Shown one piece after another: positions 53,360 to 62,093 of a DNA stretch of 64,000 nt (the stretch's first letter is position 1; each line of letters opens with the position of its first letter). A program made the translations under genes and the position numbers. Origin of the DNA: Flavobacteriaceae bacterium UBA3339 (GTDB lineage Bacteria > Bacteroidota > Bacteroidia > Flavobacteriales > Flavobacteriaceae). The DNA lies in assembly GCA_002360925.1 (NCBI GenBank), contig DERN01000011.1:432235-496234 (forward strand), written 5' to 3'. The notes under the pieces were generated by a model that saw only the letters and a program-made list of their open reading frames with translations, had not been told where the DNA came from and made no database searches.

Positions 53360-54781
53360 TTATAATAAAGTTGTAGGACAAACGTAATCGCTAACCTTAA
53401 ACTTTCCGGTTTCTTTTATTGCCGAAAAACCTCCTTGAACATCGATTAAATTGTTGTATCCGCGTGCTTTTAAAATCGAAATAAAAATCATAGAACGATA
53501 TCCTCCCGCACAATGCACATAATAGGTTTTATTTTTATCGACTTGCGTAAAATTATCATTGATATAATCTAAAGCAACATTTTGCGAACCTAAAACGTGT
53601 TCTGACAAATGTTCGCTTTGTTTACGAACGTCTAAAATGTTTAAATCGGGATTTGCTGCTAAACGATCTGCTAACTCATCTGCTGTAATTGATTCGATAT
53701 GATCCATTTCTTTTCCAGAATCTTTCCAACTGTCAAAACCTCCTTTTAAGAAACCAACCGTATTGTCGTAACCAACGCGAGCTAAACGCGTAATAATTTC
53801 TTCTTCGCGACCTTCGTCGGCAGCAATTAACAGAATATTTTGTTTGATATCCGAAATCAAAGCACCAGCCCAAGGAGCAAAATTTCCGTCGATTCCGATA
53901 TTGATTGAATTCGGAATAAATGCTTTTGCAAAATTTTGCGGAGCTCTTGTATCTAAAACCAAAGCGCTCGTTTCGTTTGCTGTGTCTTCGAATTCTTGCG
54001 GATTTAAACCTCTTAATCCTTTATCTAAAACCTCATCGATGCTTTCGTAACCTTTAATATTCATTAAAACGTTTTCCGGAAAATATCCCGGAGGCGGCAT
54101 TAATCCGTCTAAAAGCTGTTCAATAAACGCTTCTTTCGACATTGGCTGTAACGCATAATTGGTTTTCTTTTGATTTCCTAAAGTATCGGTTGTTTCCTTG
54201 CTCATATTTTTACCACAAGCCGAACCTGCTCCGTGACCTGGATACACCATAATATCATCTGCCAAAGGCATGATTTTGTTATGTAACGAATCGTAAAGAT
54301 GCGCCGCTAATTTATCTTGTGTAAGATCTGGAATTACTTTCTGAGCCAAATCTGGTCGACCAACGTCGCCAATAAACAAAGTATCTCCTGTAAAAATTCC
54401 GACATCTTTTCCGTCTTTATCTGTCAATAAAAAACAAGAACTTTCCATCGTATGTCCTGGCGTATGAAGTACTTTAATTGTTACATTACCTACTTTCAAA
54501 ATTTCACCATCGGTTGCAATATGTGCTTCGAAACCTGGTTTTGCTGTTGGTCCGTACACAATAGTTCCTCCGGTTTTCTTAGCTAAATCTAAATGTCCGC
54601 TCACAAAATCGGCATGAAAATGCGTTTCTAAAACATATTTAATTTTAGCTCCGTCTTTTTCAGCTCTGTCTATATAAGGTTGTACTTCGCGCAATGGATC
54701 AATAATAACCGCTTCGCCATTGCTTTCGATATAATAAGCACCGTGTGCTAAACATCCTGTATAAATTTGCTCAATTTTCAT
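53360..54781 (-). CDS. MBL-fold / double-rhodanese protein, persulfide-dioxygenase-like
   Basis: A 473-aa fusion. The N-terminal metallo-beta-lactamase part (1-245) has the metal motif THFHADFVSGH (H54, H56, D58, H63) of ETHE1-like persulfide dioxygenases. Two rhodanese domains follow: the first (about 260-365) has AADEGREE where the active cysteine should be, so it is probably structural; the second has C424 in HCAGGYRS. It should oxidise sulfane sulfur to sulfite, which the TauE protein 93 bases upstream could export. It is the central enzyme of the module. Confidence 0.93.
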   Translation of the reverse strand: MKIEQIYTGCLAHGAYYIESNGEAVIIDPLREVQPYIDRAEKDGAKIKYVLETHFHADFVSGHLDLAKKTGGTIVYGPTAKPGFEAHIATDGEILKVGNVTIKVLHTPGHTMESSCFLLTDKDGKDVGIFTGDTLFIGDVGRPDLAQKVIPDLTQDKLAAHLYDSLHNKIMPLADDIMVYPGHGAGSACGKNMSKETTDTLGNQKKTNYALQPMSKEAFIEQLLDGLMPPPGYFPENVLMNIKGYESIDEVLDKGLRGLNPQEFEDTANETSALVLDTRAPQNFAKAFIPNSINIGIDGNFAPWAGALISDIKQNILLIAADEGREEEIITRLARVGYDNTVGFLKGGFDSWKDSGKEMDHIESITADELADRLAANPDLNILDVRKQSEHLSEHVLGSQNVALDYINDNFTQVDKNKTYYVHCAGGYRSMIFISILKARGYNNLIDVQGGFSAIKETGKFKVSDYVCPTTLL

Positions 54782-54874
54782 AATAATATAATTTAGTTTA
54801 TGTTTATTAAATTTTGTTCATTTTTAACTTAATATCGTCTTCATTTTGTGACTTTTACCTAATAACTAAATCTC

Positions 54875-55678
54875 CTATAAAGTTAACTCTTTTATTAGAA
54901 TATACATACCCATTAGCAGTACAAACCATCCAAAAATGGACTTTAATTTTGATCCGTCTATTCGTTTAGAAAGAAAGATTCCGATGAAGATTCCAATAAC
55001 CGATAAGGCTGAAAAACTAAGTAATAACAGCCAATCTATATTCGTAGCTTGCTGAAAACTTCCTGCAAAACCCAACAAGGCATTCATTGAAATAATGAAT
55101 AAGGAAGTGCCAACTGCTGCTTTAATGGGCATTTTTGCGAAGAAAACCAACGATGGAATGATTAAAAATCCGCCACCTGCGCCTACTAATCCTGTTAAGA
55201 TTCCAACGAAAATTCCGTTTAGTAAAATCATCGGATAATTAAACTGCATTGCTTTTGTTTCGTTATCATTGCAATTAACACAAGGTTTTATCATCGCAAT
55301 CGATGCGGCAATCATGACAATAGCAAACAACACCATTAATGCAATAGGTTTGGTAAATTCAAAACCTGCAATTGTAAACAGGTTATCGGGTACAATTGGA
55401 AGCAAAAAAGCTCTTGTAAAATAAACCGATGCAATAGACGGAATTCCAAAAATAAAAACCGTTTTAAAATCTACTTTTCGCTGTAATGCATTTTGAATAC
55501 CTCCAACCAACGAAGTGGTTCCTACAATAAATAAAGAATACAAAGTCGCCATTAAAGGTTCGATTGCAAGGATGTATACTAAAATAGGAACTGTAAGAAT
55601 AGAACCGCCACTGCCGATTAACCCTAATGATATTCCTACAAGTATCGCTAAAAAGTATCCTATAAAATCAGACCACAT
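54875..55678 (-). CDS. Sulfite exporter TauE/SafE family protein
   Basis: A 267-aa membrane protein with about eight helices in two repeats of the TauE/SafE family. GLIGSGGSILTVPILVYIL near residues 19-37 and GLVGAGGGFLIIPSLVFFA near 162-180 are the paired signatures. In this context the exported anion is probably sulfite or a related sulfur oxyanion. It is the first gene of the module; a palindrome lies 54 bases upstream of its start. Confidence 0.93.
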   Translation of the reverse strand: MWSDFIGYFLAILVGISLGLIGSGGSILTVPILVYILAIEPLMATLYSLFIVGTTSLVGGIQNALQRKVDFKTVFIFGIPSIASVYFTRAFLLPIVPDNLFTIAGFEFTKPIALMVLFAIVMIAASIAMIKPCVNCNDNETKAMQFNYPMILLNGIFVGILTGLVGAGGGFLIIPSLVFFAKMPIKAAVGTSLFIISMNALLGFAGSFQQATNIDWLLLLSFSALSVIGIFIGIFLSKRIDGSKLKSIFGWFVLLMGMYILIKELTL

Positions 55679-55702
55679 ATTATTTTCTATTTTTAAACAC
55701 TA

Positions 55703-55745
55703 CAAAGTTCGGGTAACGAAAATAATCGGCAGTAACAATTGTTAC
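55703..55745 (-). promoter_or_regulatory. Promoter and operator-like palindrome of the sulfur module
   Basis: On the reverse strand a weak -7 element, GAACTTTG (55703-55710), lies downstream of the perfect 14-bp palindrome GTAACAATTGTTAC (55732-55745). The palindrome centre would be roughly 38-42 bases before the expected start, in place of a -33 TTG, as in class II activation by Crp/Fnr-type proteins. Regulator identity is inference. Confidence 0.5.
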
Positions 55746-55771
55746 ACACTTCTTTTTCATATCTTTAACCA

Positions 55772-56956
55772 ATGAAAACTCCGGAACGCTATATTATATC
55801 TGTTCACAATTCCTCTTTTTCTAGTTATTGGGAACCTACTTTATTGAATTTATTGCCAAAATATCTTCCGAAAGAAACACATCTTGACGAAAGCAAAGAG
55901 TGGATTCCGTATTATTTTAAAGTAGACGAATTGGGCGATTCGGTTGCTTCGCATTATTTTATCCCGAACGGATTTAACGATGGTTTACAAAAACTGTTAG
56001 AAGATTATCTTCATTTCCCTGCAAATAAGAATCAACTTTCTGAAGAAACCGTTTTGCTATTTCAATCGTATAAAGAAATTCCGGATTGGGTTGATTACGA
56101 AAGGATCGAATTTGGATCGAATTACAGCAATCGATGCGGAACTTCGGCTTTATCGGTTTTACGCAATTATTGTTTAATGGGCGGATACGAATCGTCTGCC
56201 ATAAACAAACCTTTAATTTTTACGGGATCGTTAAAAAAAGGTGCAGTAAAACGATTGTCGGACACGGTTGAATTTTGGATGCAGGTAACCGCTAAAAACG
56301 GATTAAAACCAAAACAAGCAGGTTTATTAAGTATTTTAACCACGCGGATGATTCATTCATATTCGCGCATTATGATTGAAAAACATCCTGATTGGAAACC
56401 TGAACTTTGGGGACGACCTTTAAATACTTGGGATATGGTAGCAACTAATTTAGGTTTTTCGATTGTGTTTGCCGACGGTTTGGCAAAATTGCAACTGGCG
56501 CCTACAACCAATGAATTAAAAGGAATTTTACATTTATGGAAATACGTTGGTTATTTATTGGGAATTCCGATAGAATTACTTCCCGATACTACCGAACAAG
56601 CTGCACAGCGTTTGTATTTATGGAGTAAATCGCAAAAAGGAATCGACGAAGATTCTAAAGCTTTGGCTTACGCATTGTACGAAGAACCTTTAAAAGTTTC
56701 GTTTACAAACAATAGATTTATGAAATGGTTTGTGCAAAAAACCAATTTGGGTTATAACGAAGTTTTATTAGGTAAAAAAAGTCGAGAAGCTTTGGGACTT
56801 CCATATTCTAAAGCGAAATACTGGATTTTGTTTTTGAATAAAATAAATGCATTTGTAGATAAAAAAGCCAAAAAGAATCCAAACTTCTATCAAAAATCTG
56901 TTTTAAAAGGAAGAAACGATCAGGTTAAAGTTTGGGATTTGTATAAAAAGGTTTAA
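55772..56956 (+). CDS. MpaB-like oxygenase (DUF2236, rubber oxygenase family)
   Basis: The 394-aa protein is mostly helical, without a signal peptide. KRLSDTVEFWMQVTA near residues 164-178 and TRMIHSYSRIMI near 191-202 fit the heme-binding helices of the DUF2236/Lcp fold; NTWDMVATNLGFSIVFADG follows near 220. Related proteins are b-type heme oxygenases (MpaB, latex-clearing protein), but the substrate is unknown. It is divergent from tauE across 93 bases holding the palindrome, so it may share that regulator. Confidence 0.78.
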   Translation: MKTPERYIISVHNSSFSSYWEPTLLNLLPKYLPKETHLDESKEWIPYYFKVDELGDSVASHYFIPNGFNDGLQKLLEDYLHFPANKNQLSEETVLLFQSYKEIPDWVDYERIEFGSNYSNRCGTSALSVLRNYCLMGGYESSAINKPLIFTGSLKKGAVKRLSDTVEFWMQVTAKNGLKPKQAGLLSILTTRMIHSYSRIMIEKHPDWKPELWGRPLNTWDMVATNLGFSIVFADGLAKLQLAPTTNELKGILHLWKYVGYLLGIPIELLPDTTEQAAQRLYLWSKSQKGIDEDSKALAYALYEEPLKVSFTNNRFMKWFVQKTNLGYNEVLLGKKSREALGLPYSKAKYWILFLNKINAFVDKKAKKNPNFYQKSVLKGRNDQVKVWDLYKKV

Positions 56957-56983
56957 ATTAAGACTTTACAATCAAAGAAAACA

Positions 56984-57017
56984 TTGAAACGCCTTTCGGT
57001 TAATTTCATTAATTTTG
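56984..57017 (+). promoter_or_regulatory. Possible promoter of the PACE gene
   Basis: TTG (56984-56986), 23 bases, then TAATTTTG (57010-57017). The -7 is perfect and the spacing is long but acceptable. ATG 57048 follows after 30 bases. Confidence 0.45.
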
Positions 57018-57047
57018 TATAGGTTTTAATTGCAAAATTTATTGTAA

Positions 57048-57497
57048 ATGAAATTTATTGAACACATTAGAAGTAGAAGTCCGTACGAACGTACGTTTCA
57101 CGCTGTGTCTTATGAATTGATTGGAATTATTACCAGCGCTCCTATTATTGCTTTTATTTCTGGAAAACCTATGGCAGAATCAGGTTTGCTTGCTTTAATT
57201 GTTTCTATAATTGCAATGATTTGGAACTATCTTTTCAATTTTATTTTCGACAAATTACAGCTAAAATACCAATTCAAAAAAACAGCTTTCGTACGCATAT
57301 TACACGGAATTGGTTTTGAAGTAGGATTGATTTTACTTACAGTTCCGCCAATTGCGTTGCTTTTTAATATGGGATTAATCGACGCTTTTTTATTAGAATT
57401 AGGAATGTTAATCTAATTTTTTCCGTACACCATTGTTTTTAATTGGATCTACGATAAAATACGACTAAACATATTAGCTAAAGCAGAACGCTTTTAG
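57048..57497 (+). pseudogene. PACE-family efflux transporter interrupted by an in-frame stop
   Basis: The first 122 codons (to TAA at 57414-57416) encode three and a half helices of a PACE (chlorhexidine-efflux type) protein. The first repeat runs from RSPYERTFHAVSYELIG to WNYLFNFIFDKLQ. In the second repeat the stop replaces a membrane residue, and in the same frame the next codons read FFPYTIVFNWIYDKIR, the conserved end of the repeat, then continue to TAG 57495-57497. With readthrough the product would be 149 residues, the normal family length. It is a nonsense mutation, sequencing error or recoding event. Confidence 0.75.
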
Positions 57498-57524
57498 TGA
57501 GTTTTATGAAACTCGTTCTGTTTT
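57484..57524 (+). terminator. Terminator of the PACE gene
   Basis: AGAACG and CGTTCT enclose an inner hairpin GAGTTT / AAACTC and are followed by seven T. It overlaps the last codons of the convergent glycosyltransferase gene. Confidence 0.55.
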
Positions 57525-58301
57525 TTTAGCTATAAAACTATCGTAAAACTTTTTAAAACCATGATGATTAATCAAATACGTATATTTAAAAAACACACGA
57601 TTTACTTCGTATAACACCTGTTTAGATAGTTTGGCTTTTTTAAGATTCTGATTTATTTGAATCTGAGTTTCAACTCCCGCTCCATCAACCAAAGAAGGCA
57701 ACAAATTATAAATTCGCAAATTAAATTCCCAAGGATGTTGCAAATCGCAATCAATCGGTCGTTGAATGGTTGCAATAGGTTTATTTACTTTATTTAGGAA
57801 TTTCTGAGCTGCTTTTCTTGTCCAAATTGCCGCAATAGTTGTAATAGGAATACTTGTTCCGCAAGCTCCTATAAAATACGTTTCGTCTAAAGTTGCTACT
57901 TTAATATTTCTTCTTTTTCCGTTTGCTAGTTTTAAAACATCCCATTGATGTTTAGACGGAAGACTACTATAATTATTCAGCGCTTTTTCAATTATATTTT
58001 TAAAATCGGGCTGTAAAACGGCATCATCTTCAATAATCATGGCAAAATCATAATCCGAAGCCAAAAAAACTTCAAGTGTTTTTATATGGCTTAGATAACA
58101 TCCGATTTCTCCCGGAACCAAATCACGATCGTATTTATTTTTAATTCTATACGAACTGTGATCTAAAGTTTTAGCATCGACAGCAGTAATGCGTTCGTAC
58201 GAAATTCCGCTTTTTTCAAACTCGTTTTGCATATGCTTTAAACGATCGGTAGCGCGGTCTAAATTAATTAAATACGTTTGGTAATTTGGCTGTGTTTTCA
58301 T
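57504..58301 (-). CDS. Glycosyltransferase family 25 protein
   Basis: A 265-aa GT25 enzyme of the LPS-biosynthesis type. TYLINLDRATDRLKHM (9-24) is the N-terminal motif and IIEDDAVL (EDD at 91-93) binds the sugar nucleotide and metal. It should add a hexose to a surface glycan; the acceptor is unknown. It stands alone, with a -7 element TAGCTTTG at 58320-58327 on the reverse strand and the overlapping PACE gene tail to tail. Confidence 0.9.
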   Translation of the reverse strand: MKTQPNYQTYLINLDRATDRLKHMQNEFEKSGISYERITAVDAKTLDHSSYRIKNKYDRDLVPGEIGCYLSHIKTLEVFLASDYDFAMIIEDDAVLQPDFKNIIEKALNNYSSLPSKHQWDVLKLANGKRRNIKVATLDETYFIGACGTSIPITTIAAIWTRKAAQKFLNKVNKPIATIQRPIDCDLQHPWEFNLRIYNLLPSLVDGAGVETQIQINQNLKKAKLSKQVLYEVNRVFFKYTYLINHHGFKKFYDSFIAKKTERVS

Positions 58302-58621
58302 TAGAACAATTTAACGTTGCAAAGCTACAAAATTAACTTTAAACCTAAGTCTGATTCATATTGAATTGACTTCTTGTTGCTTTGTTTTCTGTAACGAAGC
58401 GGAGAGGATTTTGTATCGAGAAATTTCTTTTTTTAAGTTCTCGACACCTTTTTATTCCCTTATCATTTCACAAAATGAAATAATAATGCGATTCTGTGTC
58501 AAGCACAGAATGACAGGAATCTACTTCTTTATAACATTTCTACTTTTTTAGTGTAAAGTCTTAAAAGTCATCTAACTTTAAAAAGTTCTGAATTGCTTTT
58601 GCTCAAAATTTCAATTGATCG
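58302..58621. other. 320-base gap with hairpin relics
   Basis: There is no credible gene; an open frame at 58366-58551 has no coding features. It holds the glycosyltransferase promoter at the left, an ATTTCA / TGAAAT hairpin near 58465-58481 and the hairpin at 58491-58511. Confidence 0.6.
58491..58511. repeat. Palindromic intergenic repeat
   Basis: ATTCTGTG tcaag CACAGAAT is a perfect 8-bp stem; the right flank GAATGACAGGAATC continues as in the other GTCATTC-type repeats of the window. Confidence 0.6.
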
Positions 58622-59473
58622 TTATGTAACCGAATTAACAGCGGTTTGATCTACTTTTAAAACTGGAACCGGAAGTGAAATATTATTTAGTTTAAATTTT
58701 TTATCGATGGCAAAACGAATATCGCTTGAGATACGATCGTTATCGAAGGCATTTTCTATAAAATAATACAGAATTAAACGAATTGATGATTCGCCAAACT
58801 GATCGATAAAAACAATAGGATGTGGTTTCTTTAATACCTCTTTATTATCTTCTACAGCAGACAACAAAACCGATTTCACCAATTCTACATCTGTACCAAT
58901 ATATATACCAACATCGATTCTGGCCCGAATAACTGGATCTTCATGCGTCCAATTGTACACAATATCATCAATTAATTTTCGATTAGGAATTACAATATCT
59001 TTTAAATTTCGGGTTTCTACAATGGTACATCTTAAATGAATAGCTTTTACACGAGCCACTTGTCCGTTAATTTCAATTACATCGCCAATATTCAACGTTT
59101 TATCGAATAAAATATAAATACCTGCAATAATATCTCTAAAAATATCTTGCAGAGCAAATCCCAAACCAACAAATAAAGCTGCCGATGTAGTCCAAATCAT
59201 CGTAATATTCAAACCAATTACATTAAGTATAAAAAAGAATACAACAATATAAATGAAGTAATTAACAAAATTAAAAACACTTCGTAACCTTAAAGCTGCA
59301 TCGGGCGAGGCTTTTTTAATAAAAGCTTTTCTTAAAAAAGTTAATCCGTATTTGGTAATCAACAAGGTAAAAACAATAAATAGAATCGTTCCTATTGTAA
59401 TACTAATATTGTGCGATTTGATCGTATAAAGTTCATATTCAAAAAAATCGGAAAGCAATTGTTTAAAATTCAA
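58622..59473 (-). CDS. Small-conductance mechanosensitive channel (MscS family)
   Basis: The 283-aa channel has membrane helices around residues 25-45, 70-90 and 93-115. The pore-lining helix TM3 contains ALFVGLGFALQDIFRDIIAG (98-117), and GDVIEINGQVARVKAI near 131-146 begins the beta domain; a C-terminal alpha/beta cage follows. It releases solutes during osmotic downshock. The start codon is TTG at 59473; an in-frame stop lies upstream and no ATG is available. It appears monocistronic. Confidence 0.93.
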   Translation of the reverse strand: MNFKQLLSDFFEYELYTIKSHNISITIGTILFIVFTLLITKYGLTFLRKAFIKKASPDAALRLRSVFNFVNYFIYIVVFFFILNVIGLNITMIWTTSAALFVGLGFALQDIFRDIIAGIYILFDKTLNIGDVIEINGQVARVKAIHLRCTIVETRNLKDIVIPNRKLIDDIVYNWTHEDPVIRARIDVGIYIGTDVELVKSVLLSAVEDNKEVLKKPHPIVFIDQFGESSIRLILYYFIENAFDNDRISSDIRFAIDKKFKLNNISLPVPVLKVDQTAVNSVT

Positions 59474-59600
59474 AATACGTTTAATTAAGTGATATATTAG
59501 TTAGCCTCGTACTTTTTAGAAAGTTACTTACTACAAACTTTCTAAGTTACAAAACTTAAAGCTTTTTAAGAAATATTAAAAATTCTAAAACCGTTTTATA

Positions 59601-60998
59601 TTATTTCGAAATCTCGTTTATAAGTTCTAAACATATTTTATCAATGTTCACGTTTTTTGAACTAAAAGCCGAAAGGTTCGACAATATTACAACCGCCGTT
59701 TTGTTTTCTACATCAACACTCATAGAAGAAGAATATCCTGCTGTTCCGCCATTATGCCAAAATAAATCGGTTCCTTTTTTGGATTTTAGAATATGCCAAC
59801 CTAAGCCAACTTTCATATTTTCGTTAATCGTAAAAGTTGCTTTTCGGGTTAAAGCCAATTCTTTATTATTTAAATCGAATTGCGCTTTTGCAAATTTAAC
59901 TAGGTCCGAAGTTGAAGATAAAATGCCACCGCCCCCAAACAAAATGTCAAAATCCCAATTCGGAACTTCTTCCCCATTTACACTTAATCCTTTTACTAGT
60001 TTGCTTCCTAAATTTGCAGAACTTGTGTACGAATTGTTCATTTTGTATTTGTCGAATATTCTTCTTTGAAGCAATTCTTGAAAAGTTATTTTTTGCGATA
60101 ATCCTAATGTATATCCTAAAATTCCGGCTCCTAAATTTGAATACGAATATTTTTCGGCTGGTTTACTTTCTAACTTCAAAAGATCTTTTAAATACGTATT
60201 TAACTCTTTAGAACCATAGTTTTTATATGGATTTCCCTCGTTCGATAAATCAAGATTTTTAGGTAAACGAGGTAATCCGGAAGTATGGTTTGCTAAATCG
60301 TAAAAACGAATTTGTGTTTTATTTTTAAACGGAAAAGTATAATATGGATTGATAAAACCGTCTATTTTAATCGAATTATCTTCAACCAACGACGCAAAAA
60401 CGCTCGATGTAAAAACCTTTGTAATAGAACCAATTTCAAACACTTGATCTTGATTTTCGATCGGTTTTATCTCATCATTCTGCTTTATGATTCCGTAATA
60501 GTTTGTTTTTCCGTTTTGTACAACTGCAATAGAAAGTTGTGTATTGTTTGGAAAATCTTTTGTCTTTTCGAAAATAATAGCACTTATTTCTTTAGGATAT
60601 TCAGTCAATCCGTTTGTAACATTTGCATTGTTTTCTTCTTCAAAAGGTTTTAAGAAAAGTCCGTTGATTTTGTTTGCTTTATCTAACGAAATATTTAAAG
60701 AAAAAACTCCGTTTTCGAACTCGGTTTTGTAAACTCCAACCGTTGTATGTTCAAAACGCTGAAACGAAAAACTTTTAATAATTCCTGCATCACTTTTCAA
60801 TCCGCTTAAAAACTGTTTGGTGTTTTCTAAAGGCAAAGCATCTTGCATTTCGGTCGAAAAACTATTAAAAACTTCGGTATATTTCCCTTCATTATAATTA
60901 TTCTGTAATTGTAAAACCGCTTTGTTGTATACATCGGTTTGCGCTTTTAATGCAACCGACATAAATAAAGCACAGAAAAAAGTAACGATCTTTTTCAT
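59601..60998 (-). CDS. Secreted serine hydrolase, class C beta-lactamase / DUF3887-like
   Basis: The 465-aa protein has a signal peptide ending LKAQ (20). Residues 22-125 resemble a DUF3887-type domain. A penicillin-binding fold follows, with S191-x-x-K194 (GSITKVF) and Y286-S-N288 (YSYSNLG); a basic motif, HNGGTAG, lies near residue 420. Such proteins are esterases, D-amino peptidases or lactamases; which one is not decidable. It is alone on its strand, 600 bases from ApbE. Confidence 0.9.
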   Translation of the reverse strand: MKKIVTFFCALFMSVALKAQTDVYNKAVLQLQNNYNEGKYTEVFNSFSTEMQDALPLENTKQFLSGLKSDAGIIKSFSFQRFEHTTVGVYKTEFENGVFSLNISLDKANKINGLFLKPFEEENNANVTNGLTEYPKEISAIIFEKTKDFPNNTQLSIAVVQNGKTNYYGIIKQNDEIKPIENQDQVFEIGSITKVFTSSVFASLVEDNSIKIDGFINPYYTFPFKNKTQIRFYDLANHTSGLPRLPKNLDLSNEGNPYKNYGSKELNTYLKDLLKLESKPAEKYSYSNLGAGILGYTLGLSQKITFQELLQRRIFDKYKMNNSYTSSANLGSKLVKGLSVNGEEVPNWDFDILFGGGGILSSTSDLVKFAKAQFDLNNKELALTRKATFTINENMKVGLGWHILKSKKGTDLFWHNGGTAGYSSSMSVDVENKTAVVILSNLSAFSSKNVNIDKICLELINEISK

Positions 60999-61100
60999 AT
61001 TTCTATAACGTATTTATTTCGAGTTAAAATTCTATTCGTTAGTTGGAGAGAATCTTAATTCGTTACATTAGAAACAAAAAAGAGTATGATTTAACATCAA

Positions 61101-62093
61101 TTACTTCACAACTTTACCTTGATCGGTAATAAATAAGAATTGATACTTAGGATATTTTTTAGCGAGTTTTTTTCCTTCTTTTGCGCCTAAAACCATTATA
61201 GAAGTACTTAAAGCATTGGCAAATTCTGCCGAAGGTCCGGAAATAGTAACACTTGTTAAACCTGTTGCTGGATAACCTGTTTTTGGATTTAAAATATGCG
61301 AATAACGAATATCGTCTATTTCGGCATATTTTTCATAACTGCCCGAAGTTGCAACGGCTCCGTATTTTAGTTTTAAAACTTTTGCTGTTTTGTGTTTTTT
61401 AAAAGGATTTCGAATTCCAATAGTCCAAGCTTTTCCGTTGGGTTGCGTTCCCCAAGTCGCAATATCGCCCGAAGCATCGACAATGCCCGATTTAACGCCT
61501 AATTTCATCATTAATTCGCGTCCTTTGTCGGCTGCATAACCTTTTCCGATAGAACCAAAACCAATCTTCATTCCTTTTTTAGCAAGAAAAATAGTAGATG
61601 AAATACTATCTAAAACAATGTTTTGATAATTGACATTTGTAATCGATTTTAAAATTGCTTCTTCGCTTGGCTTTTCGGTCATTGATCCGTCGAATTTCCA
61701 AATTTTATCCATCGAAGCGGTCGAAATATCAAAAGCTCCATTCGTCATTTCTGAATAAAAAAGAGCTCTTTGAGTTAATTCAAAAACTTCTTTATCGACT
61801 TTTACAGCTCGGATTCCCGCATTTTGATTGACTTGTGAAATCTGCGTATGTGGTTGCCATTCTGAAATTAGATTCTCGATCCGACTTATTTCTTCAATAG
61901 TTTTGTCTATATTTTTATTTGCACTTAAACTATCGCAATCTACGATTGTAATATTGAAAACAGAGCCCATTAGAACGACTTTTCGTTGAACTAGAACGTT
62001 TTCTTGTGCAAAAGAAAACGTATAAAACAACAAAAACAGAACGGTAAAAACGGTTCTGTTTATAACTTTAATATGTGAAGATTTTAGTAACAA
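61101..62093 (-). CDS. apbE: FAD:protein FMN transferase
   Basis: ApbE transfers FMN from FAD to a Thr/Ser of a partner protein, mainly outside the cytoplasm. The 330-aa protein has a signal sequence ending FSFAQ (about 30). IGFGSIGKGYAADKGRELM near residue 178 is the flavin-binding block, and DASGDIATWG with the metal aspartate follows. The start is TTG 62093, within the last codons of the upstream reductase gene (10-base overlap), so translation is coupled; no ATG is available. Confidence 0.93.
   Translation of the reverse strand: MLLKSSHIKVINRTVFTVLFLLFYTFSFAQENVLVQRKVVLMGSVFNITIVDCDSLSANKNIDKTIEEISRIENLISEWQPHTQISQVNQNAGIRAVKVDKEVFELTQRALFYSEMTNGAFDISTASMDKIWKFDGSMTEKPSEEAILKSITNVNYQNIVLDSISSTIFLAKKGMKIGFGSIGKGYAADKGRELMMKLGVKSGIVDASGDIATWGTQPNGKAWTIGIRNPFKKHKTAKVLKLKYGAVATSGSYEKYAEIDDIRYSHILNPKTGYPATGLTSVTISGPSAEFANALSTSIMVLGAKEGKKLAKKYPKYQFLFITDQGKVVK

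Noticed and set aside
58366..58551. 61-codon open frame
   Set aside because: It lies over hairpin-rich intergenic DNA, has no promoter or family features and a low-complexity Phe/Ile-rich product.
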